Positions 32,468 to 41,875 of a stretch of DNA of 64,000 bases are shown here, piece by piece. The DNA is taken from positions 6,634,001 through 6,698,000 of the forward strand of contig NZ_CP109162.1 in the NCBI RefSeq assembly GCF_035920445.1, read 5' to 3'. The stretch comes from Nocardia sp. NBC_01730. GTDB lineage: Bacteria; Actinomycetota; Actinomycetes; Mycobacteriales; Mycobacteriaceae. Every line of letters starts with the position of its first letter. The first letter of the stretch is position 1. A program made the translations under genes and the position numbers. The notes under the pieces were generated by a model. It saw only the letters and a list, made by a program, of their open reading frames with translations. It searched no databases and was not told where the DNA came from.

Positions 32468-32806
32468 GCGGCCAATCAAACACAGCCGCGGCCAATCAAA
32501 CACAGCCGCGGCCAATCAAACACAGCCGCGGCCAATCAAACACAGCCGCGGCCAATCAAACACAGCCGCGGCCAATCAAACACAGCCGCGGCCAATCAAA
32601 CACAGCCGCGGCCAATCAAACACAGCCGCGGCCAATCAAACACAGCCGCGGCCAATCAAACACAGCCGCGGCCAATCAAACACAGCCGCGGCCAATCAAA
32701 CACAGCCGCGGCCAATCAAACACAGCCGCGGCCAATCAAACACAGCCGCGGCCAATCAAACACAGCCGCGGCCAATCAAACACAGCCGCGGCCAATCAAA
32801 CACAGC
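32468..32806 (-). repeat. Seventeen perfect tandem 20-bp repeats
   Basis: The unit GCGGCCAATCAAACACAGCC occurs 17 times without a single change. On the minus strand each unit reads TGTGTTTGATTGGCCGCGGC, the leading part of the 3'-end element. Because 20 is not a multiple of three, the TGA in each unit closes all three frames within 60 bases. The first unit provides the stop codon of the DUF2771 gene. There are no spacers, so it is not a CRISPR array. Confidence 0.95.
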
Positions 32807-33377
32807 TGATCGACCAAGCGGCGTGCGGGACGTAGAACTCCTTGCCGGTTTCGTCGCGGGCGAGGATCGGCAGCTGGAGTTCGACGCCGATCAGGCGTAG
32901 GTCGGGCTCCGGCTTGGAATCGATGGTGAGCGCTAGGGCGCCGTCGCGGTAGTCGTTGCGGCTGATCACCCGATCCACCTTCTCGCCGGTGGGCAGGACG
33001 TAGACGAGCTGGGCGAGCCAGGGTGCGTCGGCGATCCTCTTCGGCAGCGACAGCTGTAACGGGTAACCGGCGGGGACCTCGAGTTCTACCGTCCGGCCGC
33101 GGTGGCAATCCGGGGTTTGCCGGTCGCAGGGCAGGGTGGCGAACACCGTGCCTTCCGCACTGCCCGCGGGCAGGATGCGGCAGTCCTCCATGGTCACGGT
33201 GCAATAGCTGAACGGCCGGACGGTGACCGTCTTGCCATGCGCGTAGGCGGTGATCGTGACGTCGGGTTTGTCGGCACTGCGAACCAGGACCACCAGAACG
33301 CCGACGAAGGCGACGGTGAGCACGAGCAGGGCGGCCGCGACCAGCGCGACGATTGTGCGTGCATTGAGCTTGCTCAC
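32796..33377 (-). CDS. DUF2771 family exported protein
   Basis: A 193-residue protein with one N-terminal hydrophobic anchor or signal (residues 9-32) and an extracellular domain with cysteine pairs (FSYCTVTMEDCRILPAG and LPCDRQTPDCHRG). This pattern fits DUF2771 (Rv0875c type, recalled), of unknown function. Start GTG 33377 overlaps the stop of the upstream MFS gene as GTGA, so the two are coupled. The C-terminus AWSISCV and its stop lie in the first unit of the 20-bp array, so the original end may have been altered by the repeat. Confidence 0.85.
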   Translation of the reverse strand: MSKLNARTIVALVAAALLVLTVAFVGVLVVLVRSADKPDVTITAYAHGKTVTVRPFSYCTVTMEDCRILPAGSAEGTVFATLPCDRQTPDCHRGRTVELEVPAGYPLQLSLPKRIADAPWLAQLVYVLPTGEKVDRVISRNDYRDGALALTIDSKPEPDLRLIGVELQLPILARDETGKEFYVPHAAWSISCV

Positions 33378-35296
33378 CAGGTGGGGTCTCCTTGCCCTCG
33401 TCGGATCCGTGCGGTGTCGCCGCCGCGGCGCGGCCCGCTCGGGCCGTGCTCGCGGTATGTGCTCGTGGAGTGACCCGCCTGCCGGGCCGTCGGGACCTCC
33501 TGCCCCGCGTGCTGCGGACGGTTACCGCCGAGTCCGGGCAGCAGCGAGTGTCCTCGGAAGCTGACGAAGGTCTGTACGAGGCCGATCACGAGTATCGCGG
33601 TGACGACCGCGAACCCCTTCCAATAATCGGTCGGCAGCAGCACGCCCGCCGCGCCGCCGACCACCCAACTGAGCTGCAAAACCGTCTCGGAGCGGCCGAA
33701 GCCGGACGCGATCGACTCCGGCGGAAGGTCGTCCTGGATCGCGGCGTCCAGCGACACCTTGGCCAGTGCGCTCGTTCCGGCCGCGACCAACGTGGCCAGT
33801 GCCGCGCCGAGCAGGTTGTTCGCGAACGTCGCGAACAGCGCGACCAATGCGCAAGCCGCGGTGCAGCCGAGCACGATCAGCGACGGCTTGCCGAGTTTGA
33901 TCCGGGCACCGGTCGCGTTGCCTGTGAAGTTGCCGACAGCCGCTGCCGCGCCGACCACGCCGAGCATGGCGGCCTGCTGCACCGGCCGATGCTCGGTCGC
34001 CTTGGCGACGAATGCGACGTAGAAGGTGAGGAATCCGGTCAGTACGCGGATGGCGCTGTTGCCCCATAGGCCGGTCACTACCGAGCGGCCGAGCGGCTGC
34101 CTGCGCTTGCGCGGCGGCACCGCCGATTCCTTGGCGGACGCCAGCACCTGGGTGTGCTCGTCAGGGCCGTGATAGCTCAGCGTCGCCGGGACCTCGCCCT
34201 CGGTGACCTCGACCCAGGACGGGATGCGCAGGCTCAGATAGGTTCCCGCGCAGGCGATCAGCATCGCGAAGACCAGCGCCCCGTTGGAACCGGCGATGCT
34301 CGCCGCGAGCGCGGCCACCGCCCCCGCGCCGATGGTGCCGCCGACCAGACCGAACACCGTCAGCCGAGAGTTGGTGCGGACCAGATCGATATCGGGCGGC
34401 AGGACGCGCGGCGTCACCGCGCTCTTCAACACCGAGAACGATTTGCTGCCGATCATCATGCACAGTGCGAGCGGATACAGCGCCCAGGTGTCGAACTCGA
34501 GGATCAGTATGACCGCGACGACCGCCCGCAGGGCGAACGACGTCGCCAGCGCCAGTCGTCGGCCGCGCTGCAGGCGGTCGAGCATTGGGCCGACCAGCGG
34601 AGCGATCACCGCGAACGGTGCGATCGTGATCAGCAGGTACAGCGCGACTTTCGTCTTGCTCTCAGCGGTGGCACTGGCGAAGAACAGGGTGTTGGCCAGG
34701 GCCACCGCGATGGCGGCGTCGAGGGCGAAGTTCGCCATGGTCGCGTAGGTGAGCGCGGTGAGGCCCGACTCGTCCGCGCCATCCGCCTTGGCCGCGCGCT
34801 GGAAGGTCGCGATCCCCTTCTCGGTCAGCTGTCTACCGCGCATAGCGGCAACGCGGGTAACCGTCAGCTTGCTCGGGGCACGCTGGGTGCCGGGCGGAGT
34901 CGGGGTTTCGCGCGGTTCCGGCTCGCTCGGGTGCTGACCAGCGGGTTCGGAGTAGTCCGATTCGGCGTGCTGCGACGGTTTCGAGCGGCCCGGAAACACG
35001 CGGCGCGGCGTCGGACCGTGCTCGGTGTCGCGTCGGCCGCTCGGCAGGCGCCGGGTCTCCGGGTACTCGGAACCGGGCGGTGTTTCGTGACGCCGGGTCT
35101 GCGCGTCCAGCCGCCGGTCGTCGTACCCGGGCGGGGTGTTGCCGGAGTCCGGTCCGAGCGGTGGAAGTGGCCCGCGGCGGCGCGGCGCGTTGGGTGGCGG
35201 ATATCGGTCGAAGCCGGGATGCCGTTCGATCGGCGGGTGCTCCTCGCCTTCCCACCGATCACGGTCGGGACCGGAAGGTTCGCGGGGAGTAGTCAC
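33374..35296 (-). CDS. MFS transporter with long disordered N-terminus (Rv0876c-type)
   Basis: A 640-residue membrane protein. Residues 1-150 are proline- and charge-rich and probably disordered (VTTPREPSGPDRDRWEGEEH onward). From about residue 165, twelve hydrophobic segments follow, including TYATMANFALDAAIAVALAN and SFSVLKSAVTPRVLPPDIDL, with a central charged loop and a proline-rich tail. The layout and the coupled DUF2771 gene match Rv0876c/Rv0875c of M. tuberculosis. The substrate is unknown. Start GTG 35296 is the first codon before the tail; a later start inside the disordered region cannot be excluded. Confidence 0.82.
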   Translation of the reverse strand: MTTPREPSGPDRDRWEGEEHPPIERHPGFDRYPPPNAPRRRGPLPPLGPDSGNTPPGYDDRRLDAQTRRHETPPGSEYPETRRLPSGRRDTEHGPTPRRVFPGRSKPSQHAESDYSEPAGQHPSEPEPRETPTPPGTQRAPSKLTVTRVAAMRGRQLTEKGIATFQRAAKADGADESGLTALTYATMANFALDAAIAVALANTLFFASATAESKTKVALYLLITIAPFAVIAPLVGPMLDRLQRGRRLALATSFALRAVVAVILILEFDTWALYPLALCMMIGSKSFSVLKSAVTPRVLPPDIDLVRTNSRLTVFGLVGGTIGAGAVAALAASIAGSNGALVFAMLIACAGTYLSLRIPSWVEVTEGEVPATLSYHGPDEHTQVLASAKESAVPPRKRRQPLGRSVVTGLWGNSAIRVLTGFLTFYVAFVAKATEHRPVQQAAMLGVVGAAAAVGNFTGNATGARIKLGKPSLIVLGCTAACALVALFATFANNLLGAALATLVAAGTSALAKVSLDAAIQDDLPPESIASGFGRSETVLQLSWVVGGAAGVLLPTDYWKGFAVVTAILVIGLVQTFVSFRGHSLLPGLGGNRPQHAGQEVPTARQAGHSTSTYREHGPSGPRRGGDTARIRRGQGDPTW

Positions 35297-35390
35297 GCCG
35301 TCAATTCTGTCGTACTTCCGTGCTGGGCGTTCACCCACGCTCCGTGGATGTCGACGGAAGGTGACCGTCGTCGCTGCCAGCCGGTTGCGC

Positions 35391-36164
35391 TCAAGCCGGA
35401 GTGAAGCGGACTTCGAACATGGTCGGCCAGTTCTTGCCCGTGACCAGGAACCGGTCGGTGCCGGGCAGCTGGGCGATGCCGTTGAGCGCGTCGGTGTTCG
35501 CCCGAGCGTTCGTGGGGAGCAGACCGGCGGCGTCGATGGTCGCGAGCACGCGGCCGGACTCCGGGTCGATGCGCACAATGGTGTCGGTGGGCCAGTCATT
35601 GGCGTAGACCGAACCGTCCGCCGCGCACTCGAGTTCGTTGAGGCGGGCGTTGTGATGGCTGGTCAGCCGCACCGAGCCGGTCGATGCGAAGGTGACCGGA
35701 TCACGGAAGGTCAGCCGGTCGGTGCCGTCGCTCATCACCAATCGCCCGGTCCTGGCGCACAGACCCCAGCCTTCGCCGTCGTAGGACACCCTGCGGCGCT
35801 CGGTCAGGGTGCCGGGGTCTCTCGCGATGGCGACGTGGTCCCGCCAGGTGAGCTGCCACAGCGTGCCGGCGGCCAAGGCGATGCCCTCGCCGAAGTAGGG
35901 GGCGGGCAGCTGCGCCCTGGCCAGCTCGTCGCCGGTCGGAAGGTTGGACGTGCGTACGCTCGACGCGCCCGGCCGGCCGGTGCCTTCGTAGAGGATGTCG
36001 CCATCGATTTCCAGACCCTGGGTGAACGCCTTCGGGTCGTGCGGCCTGGTGCCCACCACCTCGATATTCATCCTGAGTGTCGTGTCCCCGGCGTCGCCGC
36101 ATCCGCTCACAATGAGCAAGCCGACCAGGGCACCGATGGCCAACGAACCCCTATTGCGCTCCAT
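35391..36164 (-). CDS. Glutamine cyclotransferase lipoprotein
   Basis: A 257-residue lipoprotein. The signal MERNRGSLAIGALVGLLIVS ends in the lipobox SGC (Cys22). The rest is a five-bladed propeller of the plant/bacterial glutaminyl-peptide cyclotransferase type: HDPKAFTQGLEIDGDILYEG near residues 42-61, GEGWGLC, NELECADGSVYANDWPTDTI-like blade (NELECAADGSVYANDWP) and LNGIAQLPGTDRFLVTGKNWP. Such enzymes convert N-terminal Gln to pyroglutamate, protecting exported peptides. It is divergent from the DUF3027 gene with only 17 bases between starts, so the promoters must overlap into the genes or be very compact. Confidence 0.85.
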   Translation of the reverse strand: MERNRGSLAIGALVGLLIVSGCGDAGDTTLRMNIEVVGTRPHDPKAFTQGLEIDGDILYEGTGRPGASSVRTSNLPTGDELARAQLPAPYFGEGIALAAGTLWQLTWRDHVAIARDPGTLTERRRVSYDGEGWGLCARTGRLVMSDGTDRLTFRDPVTFASTGSVRLTSHHNARLNELECAADGSVYANDWPTDTIVRIDPESGRVLATIDAAGLLPTNARANTDALNGIAQLPGTDRFLVTGKNWPTMFEVRFTPA

Positions 36165-36181
36165 ACGGCAAAATGTAGACC

Positions 36182-37369
36182 GTGAGCGCAGTTTCTGTTT
36201 CGGAGTCCGGCGTGCGGCCGATCCTGGCTGATGCCGTTGACCTGGCCCGTCGTGCGCTCCTGGAGTTGGAACCAGCAGCCGTCGGCGCGCATCTCGGCGT
36301 GACCGCCGAGGACGAGAACGCGGCGACCCACCGGTTCGAGGCCACCTTGCCCGGTTACCGCGGATGGCAGTGGGCGGTCGTGGTGGCGGCCCCGCCGGAG
36401 GCGGACTACGCGACGGTCAGTGAGTCGGCGTTGCTGCCAGGGCCCGATGCCCTGGTCGCGCCCGACTTCGTGCCGTGGGAGCAGCGGATCCGGCCCGGTG
36501 ACCTCGCGCCAGGAGATCTGCTGGCGCCGCCCGCCGACGATCCGCGCTTGGTGCCCGGCTACGTCGCTACCGGAGATCCGGTCGTCGACGAGGTCGCCTA
36601 CGAGGTCGGTCTCGGTCGTACCAAGGTGATGAGCCGGGAAGGTCGCGCAGAGGCCGCCGAGCGCTGGTACACCGAACACGGGCCCGATTCCGAGATGGCC
36701 AAGTCCGCACCGTCCACTTGCGGACTCTGCGGTTTCTACCTGCCGCTGGCCGGGTCGCTGCGCGCCACGTTCGGCGTCTGCGGTAACGCCATGGGCGCCG
36801 ACGGTCGCGTCGTGCACGTCGCGTATGGCTGCGGTGCCCATTCCGACACGGTGCTCCCCACCGGCGGCGGCTCCCCGCTCTACGAGGCGTATGACGACTC
36901 CGCCGTCGAGATGGTCTCGATCGAGTCGGAGCGGGCCCAGCCCGGCGCCACCGAGGAGAATTCTCCCGCCGCGCCTTCGACAGCCGCCGCGCCGATGTCC
37001 GCGGGCGAAGGTTTCGAGCATGCCGACGCGGGGGTTGGCGATGCTTCCGCCGTCGATGCCGGCGAGGTGGCTGCGGCAGGGCCGGATAGTGCCGCTGCGG
37101 AGACGTCCGGGGTGTCCGAGGCGGAACCCGTGTCCGAGCCCCGGATCGTCGATGCCAGCGCACCCGCGGGAGAAAAGGACGCCGCCGAGCCCGTCACCGC
37201 GCCGACGCTGGCGGCTACCGAGGCTGTGGCCGCCGAGCCTGCTCGAGAGCAGGGCGTGGCCGGGTCGGAAGGGGTTGGTGCGCAGGCCGATTCGGGCACC
37301 GAGCAGGACACCGGTGACGAGTCGGACTCCCAAGAGCGGCCGGAGTCCCAGTCATCGCCGCGGAGCTGA
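36182..37369 (+). CDS. DUF3027 protein (Rv0877-type)
   Basis: A 395-residue soluble protein. Residues 1-225 hold the DUF3027 domain (RRALLELEPAAVGAHLGVTA, YRGWQWAVVVAAPPE, VPWEQRIRPGDLAPGD), including a cysteine cluster CGLCGFYLPLAGSLRATFG and CGNAMGADGRVVHVAYGCGA that could bind a metal. Residues 240-395 are an alanine/glutamate-rich low-complexity tail. The function is unknown. Start GTG 36182. It overlaps the next gene by four bases (CTGA), implying co-translation with the sacsin-like ATPase. Confidence 0.85.
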   Translation: MSAVSVSESGVRPILADAVDLARRALLELEPAAVGAHLGVTAEDENAATHRFEATLPGYRGWQWAVVVAAPPEADYATVSESALLPGPDALVAPDFVPWEQRIRPGDLAPGDLLAPPADDPRLVPGYVATGDPVVDEVAYEVGLGRTKVMSREGRAEAAERWYTEHGPDSEMAKSAPSTCGLCGFYLPLAGSLRATFGVCGNAMGADGRVVHVAYGCGAHSDTVLPTGGGSPLYEAYDDSAVEMVSIESERAQPGATEENSPAAPSTAAAPMSAGEGFEHADAGVGDASAVDAGEVAAAGPDSAAAETSGVSEAEPVSEPRIVDASAPAGEKDAAEPVTAPTLAATEAVAAEPAREQGVAGSEGVGAQADSGTEQDTGDESDSQERPESQSSPRS

Positions 37370-40308
37370 CCGAGATCGCCGATCCATTCGGCACATCGGC
37401 GCTGCGTGCGGCGGTCCTCGCCGCATGGCGTGATTCGCCGACCCGGTTGCGGGAGGACGCCGCCACCGAAGCCGACCTGGTGCGCGCCGGATACCGCGAT
37501 CGGTTGCTCACCGAGTTGGCGCAGAACGCCGCTGACGCCGCTGCCAAGACAGGCGTGGCCGGTCGCCTCGTCGTCCGCCTCGTCGGTCGCGATCTGCACA
37601 TCGGGAATACCGGTGCGCCGCTCGATCTCTCCGGCGTACATGCGCTCACCGCGCTGCGCGCGTCGGGGAAGTCCGACGTCGGCACGGTCGGCAGGTTCGG
37701 TGTCGGTTTCACCGCGGTCCTCGCGGTGAGCGAGGACGTCGAGCTGCGTTCCACCACCGGGTCGCTGCGGTTCTCTCGCGATCTGACTCGGGATGCCCTT
37801 CGCCACAGTGATATCCGAATTCCCGCTGCGGACGGAGGCGAGCTCGCCCCTCCGGTGCTGCGGCTGGCTTGGCCGATCGAGGCGACCCCGGCGGACGGGC
37901 TGAACGCGGAAGTCGTGCTGCGGCTGCGTGACGATGTGGACGCCGAAGCGCTAATTGCCGGGATGCGGGAAGAAGCTATCGACCTCCTGCTGGAACTGCC
38001 CCCGTTGCACCGCATCCGCATCGACAGGGACGAATTCGTCAGCAGTGCCGAGGATATGGGTGACGGACTGCACGAGGTGTACGTCGACGGTCCGGGCAGC
38101 GAGCAGCGGACATGGTGGCAGTACCGAGCGTCGCGCGCCCGCTGGCTGCTGCCGGTGCGGGACGGCAAGCCGGTGGCGGCCGCGCCGGATGTGCTGCGGG
38201 CGCCGACCAGGTCGGACGAAGAGCTCTCCCTCCCTGCCCTGCTCATTGCCGACATCCCCATGCAGCCGGATCGCCGCAGGCTGCTGCCCGGCGCCCGCCT
38301 GGCCCAGTTGGCGGAGGGCTACGCGGATTTCGCCCGTGCGCTCCCACCCCGCGACCGTCTCGTGCTCGTCCCGGCGCCTGGTTTCGCGCGCAGCGAGGCC
38401 GACGGTCTCCTCCGCGAAGCTCTGATCCGCGAGCTGCAGACCCAGCCATGGCTGCCTGTCGTTGCCACGCGCCGGCACACCGCGCCCGAAGACCTGGCCG
38501 GAACCCTTCCGCATCTCGACCCGGTTGCGCGAGAGGCCTATGCCGACGGCCCTTCCGGCCCCACAACCTCGGCCGGCGAGCAAACGGGGGACGTAGCCGC
38601 GCCGACCGCCGCGCTCGTCGGCGAACCGGATGACGTGTTCGGCAGTTCGATGTCTGTCGCGAACCGCGTCGCGATTCCGACCGGCACGCACGTATTCACC
38701 GGCCTCACCGAGGAATTGGCCGCCCTGCTCGATGACGTGGTCGGCCCGTTGGTGATCCCTGACCTCTCCGGCCGTGCGCAGGCGGAGGCTATGAGCGTGC
38801 TGGATGTGCATCGTCTCGGTTTGGCGCGCCTCGCGGAACTGTCGGGCGGCTTGGCGCGACCGCCGACCTGGTGGTGGTCGCTGTACTCCGCGCTGGAGCC
38901 GTTCGTGGTGGATCCGCTCGCGTCCGAAGAGCTGGGCGCGCTGGCGGTTCCGTTGGCCGACGGCAGGTTGGTCACCGGACCGCGAACGGTGGTACTGGAC
39001 GATCAGCTCGAGGTCGCGATCCCGGTGCACTGGGCAAGAGTGGTGCATCCCGAGGCGGCGCACCCGCTGCTGGCTCGGCTCGGCGCGCGATCAGCCACCG
39101 CCGAGGACCTGCTGAGCGACCCAGGTTTGCGCGTCGACCTGGAGGACAACCCCGGCGAGCCCGACACCGCCGACGCCATCCTCCGCCTCGCCGCGCACGC
39201 CGATCCGGCCACATTGCCGTCTTGGCTCGGTTTGCTCGAATTACCCGACACCGAAGGCGAATTGCTACCCGCTGACGAACTGCTGTTGCCCGGCGCTCCC
39301 CTACGCGATCTGCTGGTCTCGAACGCACCATTCGGCACGCTGGACCCTGATCTGGTCGATCGTTACGGCCCAGACGCTTTGCGCGCCGTAGGCGTCGGCT
39401 GGGATTTCAGCGTGGTCGTCGAGGCCGATCCGACCGGCCCGGACCACGATCTGGACGACGAGGCGCACTGGTGGTCGACCCTCCTGGACGATCCGCCGGA
39501 GCTGGCGGCGGTCCGCGACCTCGATCTGGTGGACGACGCCGCATGGCCGGAAGCGTTACGGCAGTTGGCCGCCACGCCGGGCACCCGGCGCCTGCTCATG
39601 GATGCCGACGGTTACACCGCATGGTGGTTGCGCAGATACGCGCGCATCGACGGCACCCCACTTGGGCTGCTCCGCCACCCGGCCGACACCGAATTCGCGG
39701 GCCTGCTGCCTACTTTCGTCGACATCGACGCGGACGCCTTCCGTGCCGTTCTCGCGAACCCGGACCTGATCACCGATGACTTGGGCGTCGCGTTGCTGGA
39801 TGCGCTCGCCGACCCGGCGAAAACGCCTGTGCCGGATGTTGTGTCACGCACGCACGCACGCTTGGCCGCCGCGGTCGCCGCAGATCGGCTGGACCTGACC
39901 GATCTCGAACCGCCCGGCCGCGTGCGCGCGCTCTCGAGCGCCGTGATCGATTCCGGTGACGCCTTCGTTCTCGACCAGCCGTGGTTCGGCCTGGCAGTGC
40001 CGTCGGGCCGGCTGGTGGTGGGCGATATCGAAACCGCCTCGGCCCTGGCCACTCTGCTTGATCTGCCGCTGGTCTCCGAGTCCGTCACCGCCGAGGTGGT
40101 CGGCGTTGGTCGCCGCACGACATGGGCGGCGGAACCATTGGGAGTCGTTCTGCGCCAACTGTTCACCCTGACCGAGCCGGAGGGCGAGCTGGTCCTGCAC
40201 GACGACCTGCTGGTGCGGTTGGGCGGCGCGATCGAGACCACGGTCTCCGTACCCTGGTGGCGTATCGGCTCGACCTTCCACGTCCGCGCCCCGCGGGCGC
40301 AGAGCTGA
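37366..40308 (+). CDS. Sacsin-like GHKL ATPase-domain protein
   Basis: A 980-residue protein if translation starts at CTG 37366. The N-terminal GHKL ATPase domain has ELAQNAADA (Glu50, Asn54) and GRFGVGFTAVLAVSEDVE, as in sacsin and Hsp90. The other 750 residues have no domain I recognise. The frame is closed by TGA just upstream and has no ATG or GTG before the conserved start MTEIADPFGTSALRAAVLAA; TTG 37447 would remove sequence that looks part of the family. The CTG overlaps the DUF3027 stop as CTGA, like coupled ATGA or GTGA starts elsewhere here. Role unknown; chaperone-like by analogy. Confidence 0.8.
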   Translation: MTEIADPFGTSALRAAVLAAWRDSPTRLREDAATEADLVRAGYRDRLLTELAQNAADAAAKTGVAGRLVVRLVGRDLHIGNTGAPLDLSGVHALTALRASGKSDVGTVGRFGVGFTAVLAVSEDVELRSTTGSLRFSRDLTRDALRHSDIRIPAADGGELAPPVLRLAWPIEATPADGLNAEVVLRLRDDVDAEALIAGMREEAIDLLLELPPLHRIRIDRDEFVSSAEDMGDGLHEVYVDGPGSEQRTWWQYRASRARWLLPVRDGKPVAAAPDVLRAPTRSDEELSLPALLIADIPMQPDRRRLLPGARLAQLAEGYADFARALPPRDRLVLVPAPGFARSEADGLLREALIRELQTQPWLPVVATRRHTAPEDLAGTLPHLDPVAREAYADGPSGPTTSAGEQTGDVAAPTAALVGEPDDVFGSSMSVANRVAIPTGTHVFTGLTEELAALLDDVVGPLVIPDLSGRAQAEAMSVLDVHRLGLARLAELSGGLARPPTWWWSLYSALEPFVVDPLASEELGALAVPLADGRLVTGPRTVVLDDQLEVAIPVHWARVVHPEAAHPLLARLGARSATAEDLLSDPGLRVDLEDNPGEPDTADAILRLAAHADPATLPSWLGLLELPDTEGELLPADELLLPGAPLRDLLVSNAPFGTLDPDLVDRYGPDALRAVGVGWDFSVVVEADPTGPDHDLDDEAHWWSTLLDDPPELAAVRDLDLVDDAAWPEALRQLAATPGTRRLLMDADGYTAWWLRRYARIDGTPLGLLRHPADTEFAGLLPTFVDIDADAFRAVLANPDLITDDLGVALLDALADPAKTPVPDVVSRTHARLAAAVAADRLDLTDLEPPGRVRALSSAVIDSGDAFVLDQPWFGLAVPSGRLVVGDIETASALATLLDLPLVSESVTAEVVGVGRRTTWAAEPLGVVLRQLFTLTEPEGELVLHDDLLVRLGGAIETTVSVPWWRIGSTFHVRAPRAQS

Positions 40309-40321
40309 CTCGCGGGTCTAT

Positions 40322-40400
40322 TAGGCGGCTGCCTCGCCTTCGCTCGGCCCGGCGCGTAAGCGGCTGCCTCGGGCCCTTTGCTCGGCCTGGCGCGGGTTGC
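40322..40400. repeat. Two diverged copies of the 37-bp GC-rich repeat
   Basis: TAAGCGGCTGCCTCGGGCCC and GGCGGCTGCCTCGCCTTCGC belong to the same family as the array at 46411 read in reverse (AAGCGG-CTGCCTCGCCTTCGCTCG). They lie between the convergent ends of the sacsin-like and TetR genes. Confidence 0.5.
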
Positions 40401-40426
40401 GGGCGGGCTTCGTCCGGCTGCGTCCG

Positions 40427-41053
40427 TTAGGCCGCGTATCCCGTGATCATTTCGCTCAGCAGATCCAGCTGCACGCGCACGCTTTCGCTGTCATTGTCCA
40501 CCAGCCAACGAAGCACGAGGCCGTCGATTACGTTGAGCGTGAAGCGGCTCAGCGTCTGCACCGGGACGGACCACTGATTCCCGGTCGCGTCGCGCGCGTG
40601 TTCCAGGACGTCGGCCACGGTGGAGTCGTTGAAGTTGTACTGTTCGCGCGCGATCGCGATTTTTGCTGGGGTTTGTTCCCCTTCGCGTAGTGCGTAAGTG
40701 GTTGTTTCGTATGTGAGCAGCTGCCGTTCCGGAGTGGCTTCGATGTTGAGCCACATGAGTTCCAGTCCGGAACGGATCAATTTTTGAAGAGCTTCTTTTC
40801 CACTTCCGACTTCTTGCCATACTGTTTCGTTTGCGTCGACCGAATCGCGTAATTCCATCGACAACGCCTTGACCAGCTCGGTCATCAGCGCGTCCTTGTT
40901 TTCGAAACAGTAATGCACCACACCGAGCGAGACGCCCGCCGCCTGAGCGACATCACGCGTGGTCACGCCCGCAACGCCCTTTTTTTCGGCAAGGCCGATC
41001 GCGGCCTCGATTAGGTGGGCCCGTCGTTCTTCAACGCTCAATCGGGAGGACAC
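40427..41053 (-). CDS. TetR family regulator
   Basis: A 208-residue regulator. Residues 8-55 form the helix-turn-helix (RRAHLIEAAIGLAEKKGVAG VTTRDVAQAAGVSLGVVHYCFENKD). The HYCFENKDALM variant and the C-terminal helices (LELMWLNIEATPERQLLTYE) resemble regulators of catabolic genes. GTG/ATG: the frame opens MSSRLSVEERR at 41053. It is divergent from the decayed ceramidase gene, and the inverted repeat ACTGG-N8-CCAGT lies between them. Its original target may therefore be lost. Confidence 0.88.
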   Translation of the reverse strand: MSSRLSVEERRAHLIEAAIGLAEKKGVAGVTTRDVAQAAGVSLGVVHYCFENKDALMTELVKALSMELRDSVDANETVWQEVGSGKEALQKLIRSGLELMWLNIEATPERQLLTYETTTYALREGEQTPAKIAIAREQYNFNDSTVADVLEHARDATGNQWSVPVQTLSRFTLNVIDGLVLRWLVDNDSESVRVQLDLLSEMITGYAA

Positions 41054-41110
41054 CCAAGCGAGTTAAGCGCGCGCGGCGCGTGCAGTCAATTCGCGGGTCC
41101 GAAATTCTCG

Positions 41111-41128
41111 ACTGGACGAGTGACCAGT
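41111..41128. promoter_or_regulatory. Operator-like inverted repeat
   Basis: ACTGG-ACGAGTGA-CCAGT lies between the divergent TetR gene (58 bases from its start) and the ceramidase pseudogene (39 bases from its start). It is a plausible TetR operator by position and symmetry. Confidence 0.35.
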
Positions 41129-41166
41129 TGTGTGGTTCGCTGCCATCAGACCGAAGGGGGACCGGT

Positions 41167-41866
41167 ATGCCGGTGTCGCGCAGAACAGTTCTGGCCCAGA
41201 GCGTGATCGGTTCGGCGGCGTTCGCCACCGCGACCGTGCCGGGACGACCAGTACGCTCGGCGTTCCGGCCGGCGCCACACCCGATTCCGGTGGCTACGAG
41301 ATCGGCGTCGGGCTCTCCGATATCACCGGCCCGGCCGCCGAGTGCGGGATGGTGGGCTACTCCGAGGTCGAGCAGCAGACTGCGGGCATCCACCTGCGTC
41401 CGCGAGCAAGGGCGTTCATCATCGGCAGCGCCGGGCGGCGGATCGTGGTGGACGGACGCTTCCCCCGGACGGCCAACCGCGCCTGCCGCGGCGGGCGTTT
41501 CGCTGATCGCGGGCAGCATCGAGGACAGCCCCGGCTTGCGCGGCGGCCCTATTCCGGAAGGCGTGCGCAACCCGTTCCTCGAGTCGCTCGGCGATCCCGG
41601 CCGGGCCGCACCGGACTGGCCGGCGGACACGCAGGCGCCCAAGGCGCTCGCCCTGCTGCCCCCCCGGTGGCACGGGTGCCGAATTCACCATCACCTCGGG
41701 TCTGCGGATCCGCCGCGCGGTTGCCGCGGCACTGGACATTCCGCTGGACCAGGTGCTCATGCAGGGTTATGCGAACGCTCTCCACGAATACGTCACCACG
41801 CCAGAGGAATACGACTAGCAGCAGTACGAGGGCGCGTCGACGCTGTTCGGCCGGCACCCGCGTGGG
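41167..41866 (+). pseudogene. Neutral ceramidase pseudogene
   Basis: The start ATG 41167 encodes a Tat signal (MPVSRRTVLAQSVIGSAAFA). The next frame reads YEIGVGLSDITGPAAECGMV with TAGIHLRPRARAFI, the N-terminus of neutral ceramidases. Returning to the first frame gives AGVSLIAGSIEDSPGLRGGP, and the third frame gives RRAVAAALDIPLDQVLMQGY and HEYVTTPEEYD, then TAG, then QQYEGASTLFGRHP. At least two frameshifts, a large internal deletion and a nonsense codon have destroyed it. Ceramidases split ceramide into sphingosine and fatty acid. The end merges into an IS605-type fragment. Confidence 0.75.
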
Positions 41867-41875
41867 CGCGCAAGA

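Noticed and set aside
32468..32806. Possible CRISPR array
   Set aside because: The 20-bp units are directly adjacent with no spacers, and no cas gene is in the window.
32214..32900. A 228-codon plus-strand open frame made of a 20-residue repeat (TQPRPIKHSRGQSNTAAANQ)
   Set aside because: It is the plus-strand translation of the 17 x 20-bp array; three units make 20 codons, so it stays open by arithmetic. There is no ribosome-binding site, and the minus-strand DUF2771 gene overlaps it.
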